Below the pieces are notes generated by a model that did no database searches, was not told the origin of the DNA, and saw only the letters and a program-made list of their open reading frames with translations. A stretch of 9,861 nt of DNA. Origin: JBHHYN01 sp046757565 (GTDB taxonomy: Bacteria; Pseudomonadota; Gammaproteobacteria; Eutrophobiales; Eutrophobiaceae). The DNA lies in the NCBI GenBank assembly GCA_046757565.1, contig JBHHYN010000112.1, positions 1 to 9,861 on the forward strand, written 5' to 3'. The translations under genes and the position numbers were made by a program. Below are positions 1 to 7,105 of this stretch, piece by piece (the stretch's first letter is position 1; every line of letters starts with the position of its first letter).

Positions 1-11
1 AAGGGGTCACC

Positions 12-25
12 CATTAGCCGTCTCC
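12..25. repeat. Left sub-terminal inverted repeat of the IS
   Basis: The sequence cattagccgtctcc matches the reverse complement of 1481-1494 with one mismatch. It lies a few bases inside the left end of the element, as is typical of IS1111-type elements. Confidence 0.85.
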
Positions 26-401
26 TGTCAAGCGGGCGAATAAAATCCTGAGTATCCACCCATCGGTTTTCATGATAACGCAAGAAATATGCGCCCGTGA
101 TCTTCTTGTTTGAGCTACTTTGTTATAAGCAAAGTGCTTCAGTCACCCATCTGGTTCAAGGCATGGAATGCTGCTCTACATGAGAAGTCATTCCGCCCCT
201 GGCATCAAAGCTGCCCCATAAAATCGTCGGTACCCAATCCGCTCCAGATGAATCAGAGTCGGGAGTTTTCATCAGTCTCCTGTTGGCTCCGGATTAGGGC
301 ACTTTCCAAATCGTTATCGTTGATGTGTGTACCGTACCGGGTATTCAGAGATCCGGGATTTTCACCATACCCCTTTCGACCTCGGTACGGCACCTCACGC
401 T
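26..401 (-). ncRNA. Candidate bridge-RNA region of the IS
   Basis: This is about 375 bp of noncoding DNA between the transposase stop and the left sub-terminal repeat. IS1111-type elements encode their bridge RNA downstream of the recombinase gene, and this is that position. A 9-bp sequence at the left IS junction (gtcacccat, 6-14) recurs inside the region at 142-150, which is the kind of match a donor-binding guide loop would show. I could not fold the region by eye or set the RNA ends. The open frame at 110-421 on the + strand resembles no protein I know and is treated as chance. Confidence 0.45.
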
Positions 402-1418
402 TTACACAAAGGCCCGATTGACATCAAAAGATTCGTTCCGGGTTATCATGTGATAGCAGGCCTTGGCTAATTTATTGGCGATGGCTTTCTTGGCCACCAT
501 CTTGTGCGTGCGGCTCGCCTTACGCTGATAATAGCGTTTAATTCGGGGCTCCCAGATGGCCGCATAATGCGCGGCCTCCATGAACGCATACTCCAGATAC
601 TTGTTGCCGTTCTTACGGTTACCTTCGCCTTTCTTCTTGCCATTACTGATTTTATTGCTGGGTACACAGCGTGCATACGAGGCATAGTCATTGACCGAGG
701 AGAAGCGTCCAATCGGTCCCGTCTCCAGTAAAATACTTTGGCCAATCATCGGCCCAATACCCGTGACACTGGTGATAAGGTTATAGTCCTGTGTGGGTTG
801 ACAGTAGACAGCGACATTGCGTTCAATCCGCTCAATGGCCCCACTCAGCGTGGTGATGAGTTCGTGGGATAATTGGGCGGAGAGTTGTGCGGACGGATGC
901 ATCAGCAATTCACGAATATCCTCGGGGGCAAGTTTCCTGACTTGCGGGCCTGTGAGTCGTTTGCTGGTATGCCGGGCGATCAGGCTTTGTAAGCTTAAGT
1001 GTTGCGCGACCCGTTGACGCACCATGAGTAAACGACGTCTTAACACATCGCGCACACAACGTATGTCATACGGATAGACGTATCCTTCTGGTAAAATACC
1101 CAGTCGAAATAAATGGGCAAGATAGCGCGCATCGGTTTTATCGTCCGTGTGCTTCAAGCCATTGTATTGTTTCATGGCAACGGTATTGGCCAGGCGCACA
1201 TCAAAGCCGGCATCTTTGAGACCGTCCACCAGCCAATACCAGTTGTAGGTGGATTCCACGACCACACCGACGCGTGCATCCTGATAGGGCTGTAGTGCAT
1301 GTCGAATGGTAACCAAGTCGTTGGCCAGGCGTTTCTCAAAAACAACTTTATCCGCTTCATTGATCACCGATATTAAAGAATTGTTGCTATGTAGGTCGAT
1401 TCCGCAATACAGTTTCAT
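402..1418 (-). CDS. IS110-family DEDD transposase (IS1111 type)
   Basis: This 338-residue protein is the recombinase that excises and inserts the element. The N-terminal RuvC-like DEDD domain opens with GIDLH (Asp8). It continues with the acidic residue in VVVEST (Glu55) and the HTDDKTDAR block (Asp92/93 and Asp96). The C-terminal Transposase_20 domain starts near residue 215 with SVTGIGPMIGQSILLE and runs into ARCVPSNKISNGKKKG, where the serine used by this family is expected (Ser254 or Ser258; I cannot tell which). The length is normal for the family. The start is supported by GAGGAGA on the minus strand (1425-1432), about 7 nt before ATG. No frameshift or stop interrupts it, so it is probably active. 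Both domains are known family features; activity is inferred. Confidence 0.95.
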   Translation of the reverse strand: MKLYCGIDLHSNNSLISVINEADKVVFEKRLANDLVTIRHALQPYQDARVGVVVESTYNWYWLVDGLKDAGFDVRLANTVAMKQYNGLKHTDDKTDARYLAHLFRLGILPEGYVYPYDIRCVRDVLRRRLLMVRQRVAQHLSLQSLIARHTSKRLTGPQVRKLAPEDIRELLMHPSAQLSAQLSHELITTLSGAIERIERNVAVYCQPTQDYNLITSVTGIGPMIGQSILLETGPIGRFSSVNDYASYARCVPSNKISNGKKKGEGNRKNGNKYLEYAFMEAAHYAAIWEPRIKRYYQRKASRTHKMVAKKAIANKLAKACYHMITRNESFDVNRAFV

Positions 1419-1480
1419 AGGTCGTCTCCTCTGTAAGGTTATTGATTAAGATTGCTAACTCAATCAATATACCAAACTTG

Positions 1481-1494
1481 GGAGACGGCTTATG
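1481..1494. repeat. Right sub-terminal inverted repeat of the IS
   Basis: The sequence ggagacggcttatg pairs with 12-25 (13 of 14). It lies about 60 bp upstream of the transposase start on the minus strand, inside the right end of the element. Confidence 0.85.
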
Positions 1495-1501
1495 ATTATC
1501 A

Positions 1502-1584
1502 GAGAACTTGAAATTACTTTATCAATCTTATTGTATTAATAGCTTGCATACTACTACTCCGCTTTTCAAGTTCTCTGACCCCTT
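1502..1584. repeat. REP-like inverted repeat, left arm split by the IS
   Basis: The right arm (1564-1584, beginning tttcaagttctctg and ending acccctt) is the exact reverse complement of bases 1-9 plus 1502-1513. Before the IS arrived this was therefore an inverted repeat of at least 21-bp arms around a 50-bp AT-rich loop (1514-1563). Even now 1499-1513 and 1564-1578 form a perfect 15-bp inverted repeat. From memory, the ctctgacccc motif resembles the ends of repeats associated with REP-associated tyrosine (Y1) transposases; that link is not verified. Confidence 0.75.
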
Positions 1585-1631
1585 GATTTGCTCTTGATTT
1601 GCTTGATTTGATATACGGCCACTGAATTCAG

Positions 1632-2939
1632 ATGCAGACTCTTTTTACAGAACACCAGTTGTCAAGCCCTCCCATCAGGGAAGCCAATCGTATTCTCCGC
1701 CACTGCGTGCACTGTGGATTCTGCCTGGCAACCTGCCCGACCTATCAGTTATTAGGCGACGAACTGGACAGCCCACGGGGACGTATCTATCTCATTAAGG
1801 ATATGCTGGAAAATGAGCGCAACCCGTCAGATGAAGTCGTGAAGCATATTGATCGCTGTCTCTCCTGCCTCTCCTGTATGACCACCTGTCCATCCAATGT
1901 CAATTATATGCACCTGGTTGATCGGGGACGCGCCTATATCGAAGAACATCACCGCCGCCCTGCGCCGGACCGGTTTGTTCGTGCTTTGCTCGCCGGCATC
2001 CTCCCCCGGGCAAAGTTTTTTCGATGGGCATTGCAACTGGCACGCGCTGTCGAACCGCTGCAGCGGTTCCTGCCACAGCGGATACGCGCCATGACCACCC
2101 TGGCCAAATCAGTTACGGTTCATCAATATAATGAGACCTCGCAGAGTCTGTTCCCTGCTGTGGGGGAAATCAAGGGACGAGTGGGACTGTTAAGCGGGTG
2201 CGTGCAGACAGTCATGGGTAATGATATCAATCAGGCTACGATCAGTCTGCTCACGCGATTGGGTTATGAAGTGTGGATCCTCGAGCGGGAACCCTGTTGT
2301 GGCGCCATCGAACAGCACCTGGGAAAGGAATCCAGGACGAGAAAACGCATTACCGAGAACGTTAAAAACTGGAAAGTACTGATGAAGGAGCAGAGAATCG
2401 AGGCAATCATTGTCAATGCCTCCGGTTGCGGGACCATGATCAAGGATTACGCTTATCTGTTGCGGGAAAACGCATCACTCTCCGGCGCGGCCACTTTTAT
2501 CAGTCAGCACACGCTGGATATTACGGAATTTCTTGACACATGCGATTTAACACCTCTTTCCTTCCGCACTGACAACGATTTCACCATTGCCTGTCACAAC
2601 CCCTGCTCCATGCAACATGGGCAAAACATCACCGAACAGCCCGCTGCACTGCTCAGGCGCTTCGGCTTTCGCGTCACCCATGTCCCGGAGGCCCATATGT
2701 GCTGTGGCTCCGCCGGCACCTATAATCTGTTGCAACCGGAACTGGCGAATCGGTTGGGACAACACAAGGCGCAGCAGATCCGTTCCCTGCAAGCGCATAT
2801 CGTCGCGACAGGCAATCTGGGCTGTATCGCTCAGATGAGGCGTTATCTGGATGTACCGGTACGGCACACCACCGAACTCCTGGATTGGGCGTCATATGGC
2901 CAAAGCACCTTAAATATTAATGATATTGATTCTCATTAA
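1632..2939 (+). CDS. GlcF-like iron-sulfur protein with two [4Fe-4S] motifs and two CCG domains
   Basis: This 435-residue protein is built like GlcF, the iron-sulfur subunit of glycolate oxidase, which passes electrons from the flavin subunits to the membrane. Two ferredoxin motifs are seen: C25-C28-C31-C35-Pro and C76-C79-C82-C86-Pro. Two cysteine-rich CCG domains follow. The first has C190, CCG at 222-224 and C266; the second has C321, C325, CCG at 357-359 and C398. The stretch TYQLLGDELDSPRGRIYL is highly characteristic of GlcF. No glcD or glcE is in the window; they may lie left of the IS, or the protein may serve another partner such as the polyferredoxin encoded next. The ATG has only a weak ribosome site, but the N-terminus fits the family. 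Its last codons overlap a Fur box. The family is secure; the glycolate role is not. Confidence 0.85.
   Translation: MQTLFTEHQLSSPPIREANRILRHCVHCGFCLATCPTYQLLGDELDSPRGRIYLIKDMLENERNPSDEVVKHIDRCLSCLSCMTTCPSNVNYMHLVDRGRAYIEEHHRRPAPDRFVRALLAGILPRAKFFRWALQLARAVEPLQRFLPQRIRAMTTLAKSVTVHQYNETSQSLFPAVGEIKGRVGLLSGCVQTVMGNDINQATISLLTRLGYEVWILEREPCCGAIEQHLGKESRTRKRITENVKNWKVLMKEQRIEAIIVNASGCGTMIKDYAYLLRENASLSGAATFISQHTLDITEFLDTCDLTPLSFRTDNDFTIACHNPCSMQHGQNITEQPAALLRRFGFRVTHVPEAHMCCGSAGTYNLLQPELANRLGQHKAQQIRSLQAHIVATGNLGCIAQMRRYLDVPVRHTTELLDWASYGQSTLNINDIDSH
2919..2937 (+). promoter_or_regulatory. Fur box ahead of the iron gene block
   Basis: The 15-mer TGATATTGATTCTCA (2921-2935) matches the 7-1-7 Fur consensus TGATAAT-N-ATTATCA at 12 of 14 positions, and the flanking AA and TT extend it to a 19-bp site. 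It overlaps the last codons of the GlcF-like gene and lies about 75 bp before the polyferredoxin start. A possible -10 element TATACT (2961-2966) lies just downstream, with no convincing -35. If it is real, iron-loaded Fur would repress the genes from 3011 onward. Confidence 0.7.
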
Positions 2940-3010
2940 CTTTTAGAGTAATCTTCTTCTTATACTATCAGGCGAATCAATTCTATTAAATATTTCATGC
3001 ATTTTATTAC

Positions 3011-4441
3011 ATGTCAGTTGTAACTACATATAATTCAAAGGATATTAAACCAATCTTACTAGACGCTGAGGAACGCAGCCGGTTTATTGTCTGGCTGGAG
3101 TCATTCTTTTACCGTCATCGTTCCCGGTTAGTCTGGGTGCATCTGTCAATGTTTCTGTTTTTTCTCATCCTTCTGTTCCTGCCTCCGTTGTTACCGGAAC
3201 CGGCGGAGCATGCGACCCCCCTGACCCATTTCACGACCTTCGTCAATTACCTGATCTGGGGGTTATGGTTCCCGCTGGTTTTTATCTCGGTTATCTTTTC
3301 CGGGCGCAGTTGGTGTGGTCTGCTCTGTCCCATGGGGGCCGCCTCCGAATGGGCCAACAAGCGCGGCCTGCAACGGTCGATTCCCGCATGGCTGCGCTGG
3401 GAAGGGACGCCCATCGTCAGCTTCCTGCTTATTACCATACTGGGCCAGACAGTAGGGGTCAGGGATCATCCGGAAGCGATCGCCGAGGTATTCGGCGGGA
3501 TTTTAATCATTGCGATAGTGATCGGTTACCTTTATGGCCGGCAAAAACGCGCCTGGTGCCGGCATGCCTGCCCTATCGGGTTGCTGCTCGGTGTCTATTC
3601 ACGGCTAGGCGCGCTGCACTTCACTCCCAAGATAAAGAGAGGCCGTGGCGACAGTTATACCGAGAAAGGGATCTGCCCCACCATGATCCATATTGGCCAC
3701 AAGCAGGAGTCGAGGCACTGTATAGAGTGTTTTCGCTGTGTCAATCCGGAGCGGAAAGGCGGCTTAAAACTGGAAGGGCGTATTCCCGGGGAGGAAGTAA
3801 GAAATATTCGTGACCATAACCCGAACAGCGCGGAAATCTGGTTCCTGTTTCTGGGCACGGGTGCGGCATTAGGCGGTTTTCTGTGGCTGGTACTACCTCT
3901 GTATCAAATCCTGAGGCAACAGCTTGGCGAGTGGTTGATACGCCATGGTGCTTACTGGATTGGGGCGTCCGGTCCCTGGTGGCTGATGAGCATCCACCCG
4001 GGCCGGCGTGAGGTGTTTGTATGGCTGGATTTTTTCATGATTGTCGGGTTTATCCTGGCGGTGACCCTTGTCCTGGCGTTACTGCTCTATTGCACGACAT
4101 CGCTGTGCGCCTGGCTCTCCGGCGTCATGGGCGGTGACAGGACCTACCGGGCGCGATTTATCGAATTGGGCTACCAGTACGCCCCGGTCGCCATGGTTTC
4201 GCTGGTACTGGGCCTGGGAGGCGGCCTGTTTGCACCGTTACAGCATCTTGGTTTCACGCTCACGGAGATTGCTTATGTGAAGGCCTCCCTGTTCCTGCCC
4301 GGCCTGATCTGGAGCCTCTATCTGGGTGCACATATTCTGTCACGGCAGGGTTTACTGCTAAGACAGAGCTGGTTGCCCCTGATTCCGGGTTTTGCCGGCA
4401 GTCTGATTATTGCCCTGGCCTGGTGGCCTGCCCTGTTTTAA
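3011..4441 (+). CDS. NosR/NapH/FtrD-like membrane polyferredoxin
   Basis: This is a 476-residue integral membrane iron-sulfur protein that probably moves electrons across the cytoplasmic membrane. The first hydrophobic segments are near residues 41-61, 78-97, 134-150 and 160-176. Two C-X3-CP motifs of the NosR/NapH/CcoG type follow segments: WCGLLCP (C102, C106) and WCRHACP (C183, C187). A further cluster has C222 and C237-X2-C240-X2-C243. The C-terminal half adds about five more hydrophobic segments. It lacks the periplasmic flavin domain of true NosR. The downstream P19 gene makes the FtrD protein of FtrABCD ferrous-iron systems the closest functional analogue; FtrD is thought to supply or accept electrons during iron import. 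There is no clear ribosome site before the ATG. The family is clear; the FtrD role is inferred from the neighbour and the Fur box. Confidence 0.85.
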   Translation: MSVVTTYNSKDIKPILLDAEERSRFIVWLESFFYRHRSRLVWVHLSMFLFFLILLFLPPLLPEPAEHATPLTHFTTFVNYLIWGLWFPLVFISVIFSGRSWCGLLCPMGAASEWANKRGLQRSIPAWLRWEGTPIVSFLLITILGQTVGVRDHPEAIAEVFGGILIIAIVIGYLYGRQKRAWCRHACPIGLLLGVYSRLGALHFTPKIKRGRGDSYTEKGICPTMIHIGHKQESRHCIECFRCVNPERKGGLKLEGRIPGEEVRNIRDHNPNSAEIWFLFLGTGAALGGFLWLVLPLYQILRQQLGEWLIRHGAYWIGASGPWWLMSIHPGRREVFVWLDFFMIVGFILAVTLVLALLLYCTTSLCAWLSGVMGGDRTYRARFIELGYQYAPVAMVSLVLGLGGGLFAPLQHLGFTLTEIAYVKASLFLPGLIWSLYLGAHILSRQGLLLRQSWLPLIPGFAGSLIIALAWWPALF

Positions 4442-4498
4442 GGAGACAGGTTCTGTGCAACAGATTCATTTTATAATTCATCATCACAGAAATATTTA

Positions 4499-5044
4499 AT
4501 GCCGGATCACGTATCGAAAATCTTTGCAGGCTTGTTTGCCGTTATGTTGATTTTTTCAGGCAGCCATGTTCTGGCCGGTGATGTCGACATCGGGACAGTT
4601 GAAAAAAACGGCATGCACATCAACGCTGTCTATATTCAACCCATACCCGTGGATCCTGTGCTGCCCGGCATGCGCAGGGGGGCAGATTCAGACATGCACC
4701 TTGAAGCGGATATCCATGCCGGTAAAGACAACCGGCAGGGTTTTCATGCGGGGAGTTGGATGCCCTATCTTGGCATCACCTACGTTATTACCAAACAGCG
4801 AAGTAACTGGTCAACGAAGGGAAATCTGATGCCCATGGCGGCCTCCGACGGTCCCCATTATGCCGATAACGTCAAACTAAACGGTCCCGGCGAATACCAT
4901 CTCCGCTACCATATCACCCCGCCTTCTACGAATGGATTCCTGCGCCATACCGATAAGGAGACAGGCGTTGACCAATGGTGGCAGGCCTTTGACCTGGATT
5001 GGGACTTTATCTTCGTTGGAGTTGGGAGAAAAGGAGGCTATTAA
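4499..5044 (+). CDS. P19/FtrA/Tpd-type periplasmic iron-binding protein
   Basis: This 181-residue precursor belongs to the P19 family (Pfam iron transport family; FetP, FtrA, Tpd). These are periplasmic copper-containing dimers that help deliver ferrous iron to an FTR1-type permease. The N-terminus is a signal peptide with likely cleavage after VLA (residue 26). The metal-binding signatures are present: MHLEADIH at 66-73 (Met66, His67, Glu69, His73) and MPMAASDGPHYADN at 111-124 (Met111, Met113, His120), followed by the conserved GPGEYHLRYHI. The length is normal. The gene starts 57 nt after the polyferredoxin stop and ends only 9 nt before the SagB-type gene, so these are probably one operon. 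The usual permease gene is missing from the window. The call is firm; the substrate is taken from the family. Confidence 0.92.
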   Translation: MPDHVSKIFAGLFAVMLIFSGSHVLAGDVDIGTVEKNGMHINAVYIQPIPVDPVLPGMRRGADSDMHLEADIHAGKDNRQGFHAGSWMPYLGITYVITKQRSNWSTKGNLMPMAASDGPHYADNVKLNGPGEYHLRYHITPPSTNGFLRHTDKETGVDQWWQAFDLDWDFIFVGVGRKGGY

Positions 5045-5053
5045 TTCCTCAAC

Positions 5054-6733
5054 TTGAATGAACAAAATAAAAATCCCCGAAACCCTGATGATTTGGATCT
5101 CGTTTATACGTATCACGACCGGACGAAACATCATTTGCATCAATATGCCCGATCACCGGGGCATCTGGATTGGAAGAGCCAACCAAATCCATTTCGGCTC
5201 TACGAGGAAACGTTAACATCACCCCTCGACCATCCTCAGGTGACTGATACACCGACTTATGATTCATTGTTTGCCTCGACACTGAAAAGGTCTGCACGGA
5301 TAAACCGGGAATCGATAAGCCGTCTGTTCTATGAAAGCCTGGCAATCTCTGCCTGGAAGCAGGCAGGCGCCAGCCGCTGGTCACTGCGGGTTAATCCTTC
5401 AAGTGGTGATTTGCATCCTACCGAAGCCTATTTAGTCGCCGGACCCATCGCGGATCTCAATAAAGCACCGGCTGTTTTCCATTACTCCCCATACAAACAT
5501 GCATTGGAGCAGCGCATGACATTGGCGAATGAGGAATGGAAGGAAATCAGCAGGAAAATGGCAGCCGATTTTCTGTTGGTTGCGCTAACGTCGATCTACT
5601 GGCGTGAGTCGTGGAAGTATGGTGAACGTGCTTATCGATATTGTCATCACGACGTTGGTCACGCCATCGCTACGGTTGCCTTTGCCGCGGCTGCCCTGGG
5701 TTGGCGCACCAAACTCAGCCATTGCATCACTGATGATGAGTTGGCGACACTGTTGGGCCTCCATCTTCAAGAGGGAATCGAAGCGGAACATCCCGATTGC
5801 CTGTTGATAATTTATCCTGAGAATGAAAATATCTCATTAACAGAACCTGTCTTAAATTTCTCTGCAACACTCTTTGAACGCCTTCAGAAAAATGAGTTCA
5901 AAGGCAATCCAAATACATTAAGTCAGTCACATCATGAGTGGCCAATCATAGACAGCGTAGCCGCAACATGCCTGGCCAACAGTGTGAAATCATTTACCTC
6001 GAAACGGGATGAACGTACAGCAGTAAAAGGGCAAAATAAGTTTGTTAAAGACCGGCACCTGTCAGCACGAAAGATTATACGCAATCGCCGCAGTGCCGTT
6101 GCGATGGACGGCCGTACCCGCATTGGTAAAGAGATATTTTATCAAATGATGGCCCATGTCTCTCCACATCCGGGCAACACCATAACGGGCGTATTTGCCT
6201 GGCGGGCACGCATCTCTCTCGCGATCTTCATTCATCGCGTTGAGGACTTGCCGTCCGGCTTATATGTGCTGATACGCGATCCCGTCCATGAAACCTCTCT
6301 GCGTAAAGCTTTACGTTCGGATTTCGTTTGGCTGAAACCCGGCGATTGTGGAGAATCAATCAATTTATATCTGCTCTCAGAATTCGATTTCCGCGATCAC
6401 GCACGGACCATCTGTTGCCATCAGGACATTGCTGCAGATGGCGCGTTTGCACTCGGTATGCTTGCAGAGTTTGATGCCAGTCTCAAACAATACGGGGCAT
6501 TGTTTTATCCTCGCCTGTACTGGGAGACGGGATTGATAGGACAAATACTTTATCTCGAGGCCGAAGCGGCCGGTATTCGGGCTACCGGCATTGGTTGCTT
6601 CTTCGATGATGCCATGCATGATGTGCTTGGGATCCGTGATCATTCATGGCAGAGTTTGTATCACTTCACAGTCGGAGGGCCGGTGGATGATTCACGCATA
6701 CAAACACTCCCCTGCTACGGGCATCTGCAGTAA
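5054..6733 (+). CDS. Double-domain SagB/ThcOx-type nitroreductase-family oxidoreductase
   Basis: This 559-residue cytoplasmic flavoprotein carries two nitroreductase-fold domains. The N-terminal domain (about 70-257) has the SagB-type flavin-binding motif RVNPSSGDLHPTEAYLV (112-128) and YRYCHHDVGHAIATVAFAAAALG (195-216). The C-terminal domain (about 335-545) has IIRNRRSAVAMDG (341-353) and the stretch around 449-515 ending in GIRATGIGCFF. SagB relatives oxidise azolines in peptide natural products, but this long two-domain form also occurs away from such clusters, and no precursor peptide, cyclodehydratase or protease is visible here. The only in-frame start after the P19 stop is TTG at 5054. 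AAGGAGG at 5031-5037 lies 16 nt away, further than ideal. The gene is in the same frame as P19, separated from it by one TAA. The substrate is unknown. Confidence 0.88.
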   Translation: MNEQNKNPRNPDDLDLVYTYHDRTKHHLHQYARSPGHLDWKSQPNPFRLYEETLTSPLDHPQVTDTPTYDSLFASTLKRSARINRESISRLFYESLAISAWKQAGASRWSLRVNPSSGDLHPTEAYLVAGPIADLNKAPAVFHYSPYKHALEQRMTLANEEWKEISRKMAADFLLVALTSIYWRESWKYGERAYRYCHHDVGHAIATVAFAAAALGWRTKLSHCITDDELATLLGLHLQEGIEAEHPDCLLIIYPENENISLTEPVLNFSATLFERLQKNEFKGNPNTLSQSHHEWPIIDSVAATCLANSVKSFTSKRDERTAVKGQNKFVKDRHLSARKIIRNRRSAVAMDGRTRIGKEIFYQMMAHVSPHPGNTITGVFAWRARISLAIFIHRVEDLPSGLYVLIRDPVHETSLRKALRSDFVWLKPGDCGESINLYLLSEFDFRDHARTICCHQDIAADGAFALGMLAEFDASLKQYGALFYPRLYWETGLIGQILYLEAEAAGIRATGIGCFFDDAMHDVLGIRDHSWQSLYHFTVGGPVDDSRIQTLPCYGHLQ

Positions 6734-6742
6734 AGGTTAATG

Positions 6743-7021
6743 ATGATAGCTCCAATGACAGAAATAACACGACCTCGTTACACTAACCGGCCGTTTCCGT
6801 CATACCGTTATGTACCGGGGAAAGCACCTCATCCCACACGTGATCCGGACGGCCACTCCTACAACAAGCCACCACCACTGCTTGTATTATTCAACGAGGT
6901 AACAGCTTTTCGTTCTGACGTAAAAGCATATTTTGCGGGACACAGCGACACACCTGCCATAATCTATTTAGACACGATTACGGTGAATCAGATGGATGGT
7001 CAATTCCTGAAAATCAGGTGA
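6743..7021 (+). CDS. Small protein of unknown function
   Basis: I do not recognise this protein of about 92 residues. It starts 9 nt after the SagB-type stop, behind AAAGG (6732-6736), so it is very likely in the same transcript; the preceding ATG at 6740 is also possible. The N-terminal third is rich in Pro, Arg and Tyr (RPFPSYRYVPGKAPHPTRDP, then GHSYNKPPP). From memory this recalls the N-terminal extension of some DUF309 proteins, but no DUF309 core follows. There is no signal peptide or membrane segment. Frame +1 stays open past the stop and encodes IFNIILYIDGVLYGKP before ending at 7085, so a frameshift near 7000 is possible. Confidence 0.55.
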   Translation: MIAPMTEITRPRYTNRPFPSYRYVPGKAPHPTRDPDGHSYNKPPPLLVLFNEVTAFRSDVKAYFAGHSDTPAIIYLDTITVNQMDGQFLKIR

Positions 7022-7105
7022 TCTTCAATATCATCCTTTATATTGACGGAGTACTCTACGGAAAACCTCTAAAATCTGATTTATGATTTCATTAAGGATG
7101 CCTTG

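Larger units (their letters stand above)
10..1501 (-). mobile_element. IS110-family (IS1111-type) insertion sequence
   Basis: A single transposase gene (402-1418, minus) is flanked by 14-bp sub-terminal inverted repeats at 12-25 and 1481-1494 that match at 13 of 14 positions. Sub-terminal repeats, and a long noncoding stretch downstream rather than upstream of the transposase, are the hallmarks of the IS1111 branch of IS110. The ends are set by the target: bases 1-9 joined to 1502 onward restore an uninterrupted inverted-repeat arm whose partner lies at 1564-1584. The trinucleotide tca occurs at both junctions (7-9 and 1499-1501), so the exact ends are uncertain by 3 bp. IS110 elements use a short shared core rather than a longer target duplication, which fits. 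The element looks complete and has an intact transposase. Confidence 0.88.

Noticed and set aside
110..421. A 103-codon + strand frame in the IS noncoding region
   Set aside because: It has no ribosome site and no motif, and it lies where the IS is expected to encode an RNA.
3265..3813. A 182-codon open frame on the + strand inside the polyferredoxin gene
   Set aside because: It overlaps a gene with clear cysteine motifs and membrane segments; its own translation has no recognisable motif and is rich in Arg, as expected for an out-of-frame reading.
3011..4441. True NosR of nitrous oxide reduction
   Set aside because: The periplasmic flavin-binding domain is absent and no nos genes are nearby; a P19 gene follows instead.
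7043..7075. Separate promoter for the CopD-like gene (TTGACG and TAAAAT)
   Set aside because: The spacer would be 21 bp, too long for a usual sigma70 promoter.
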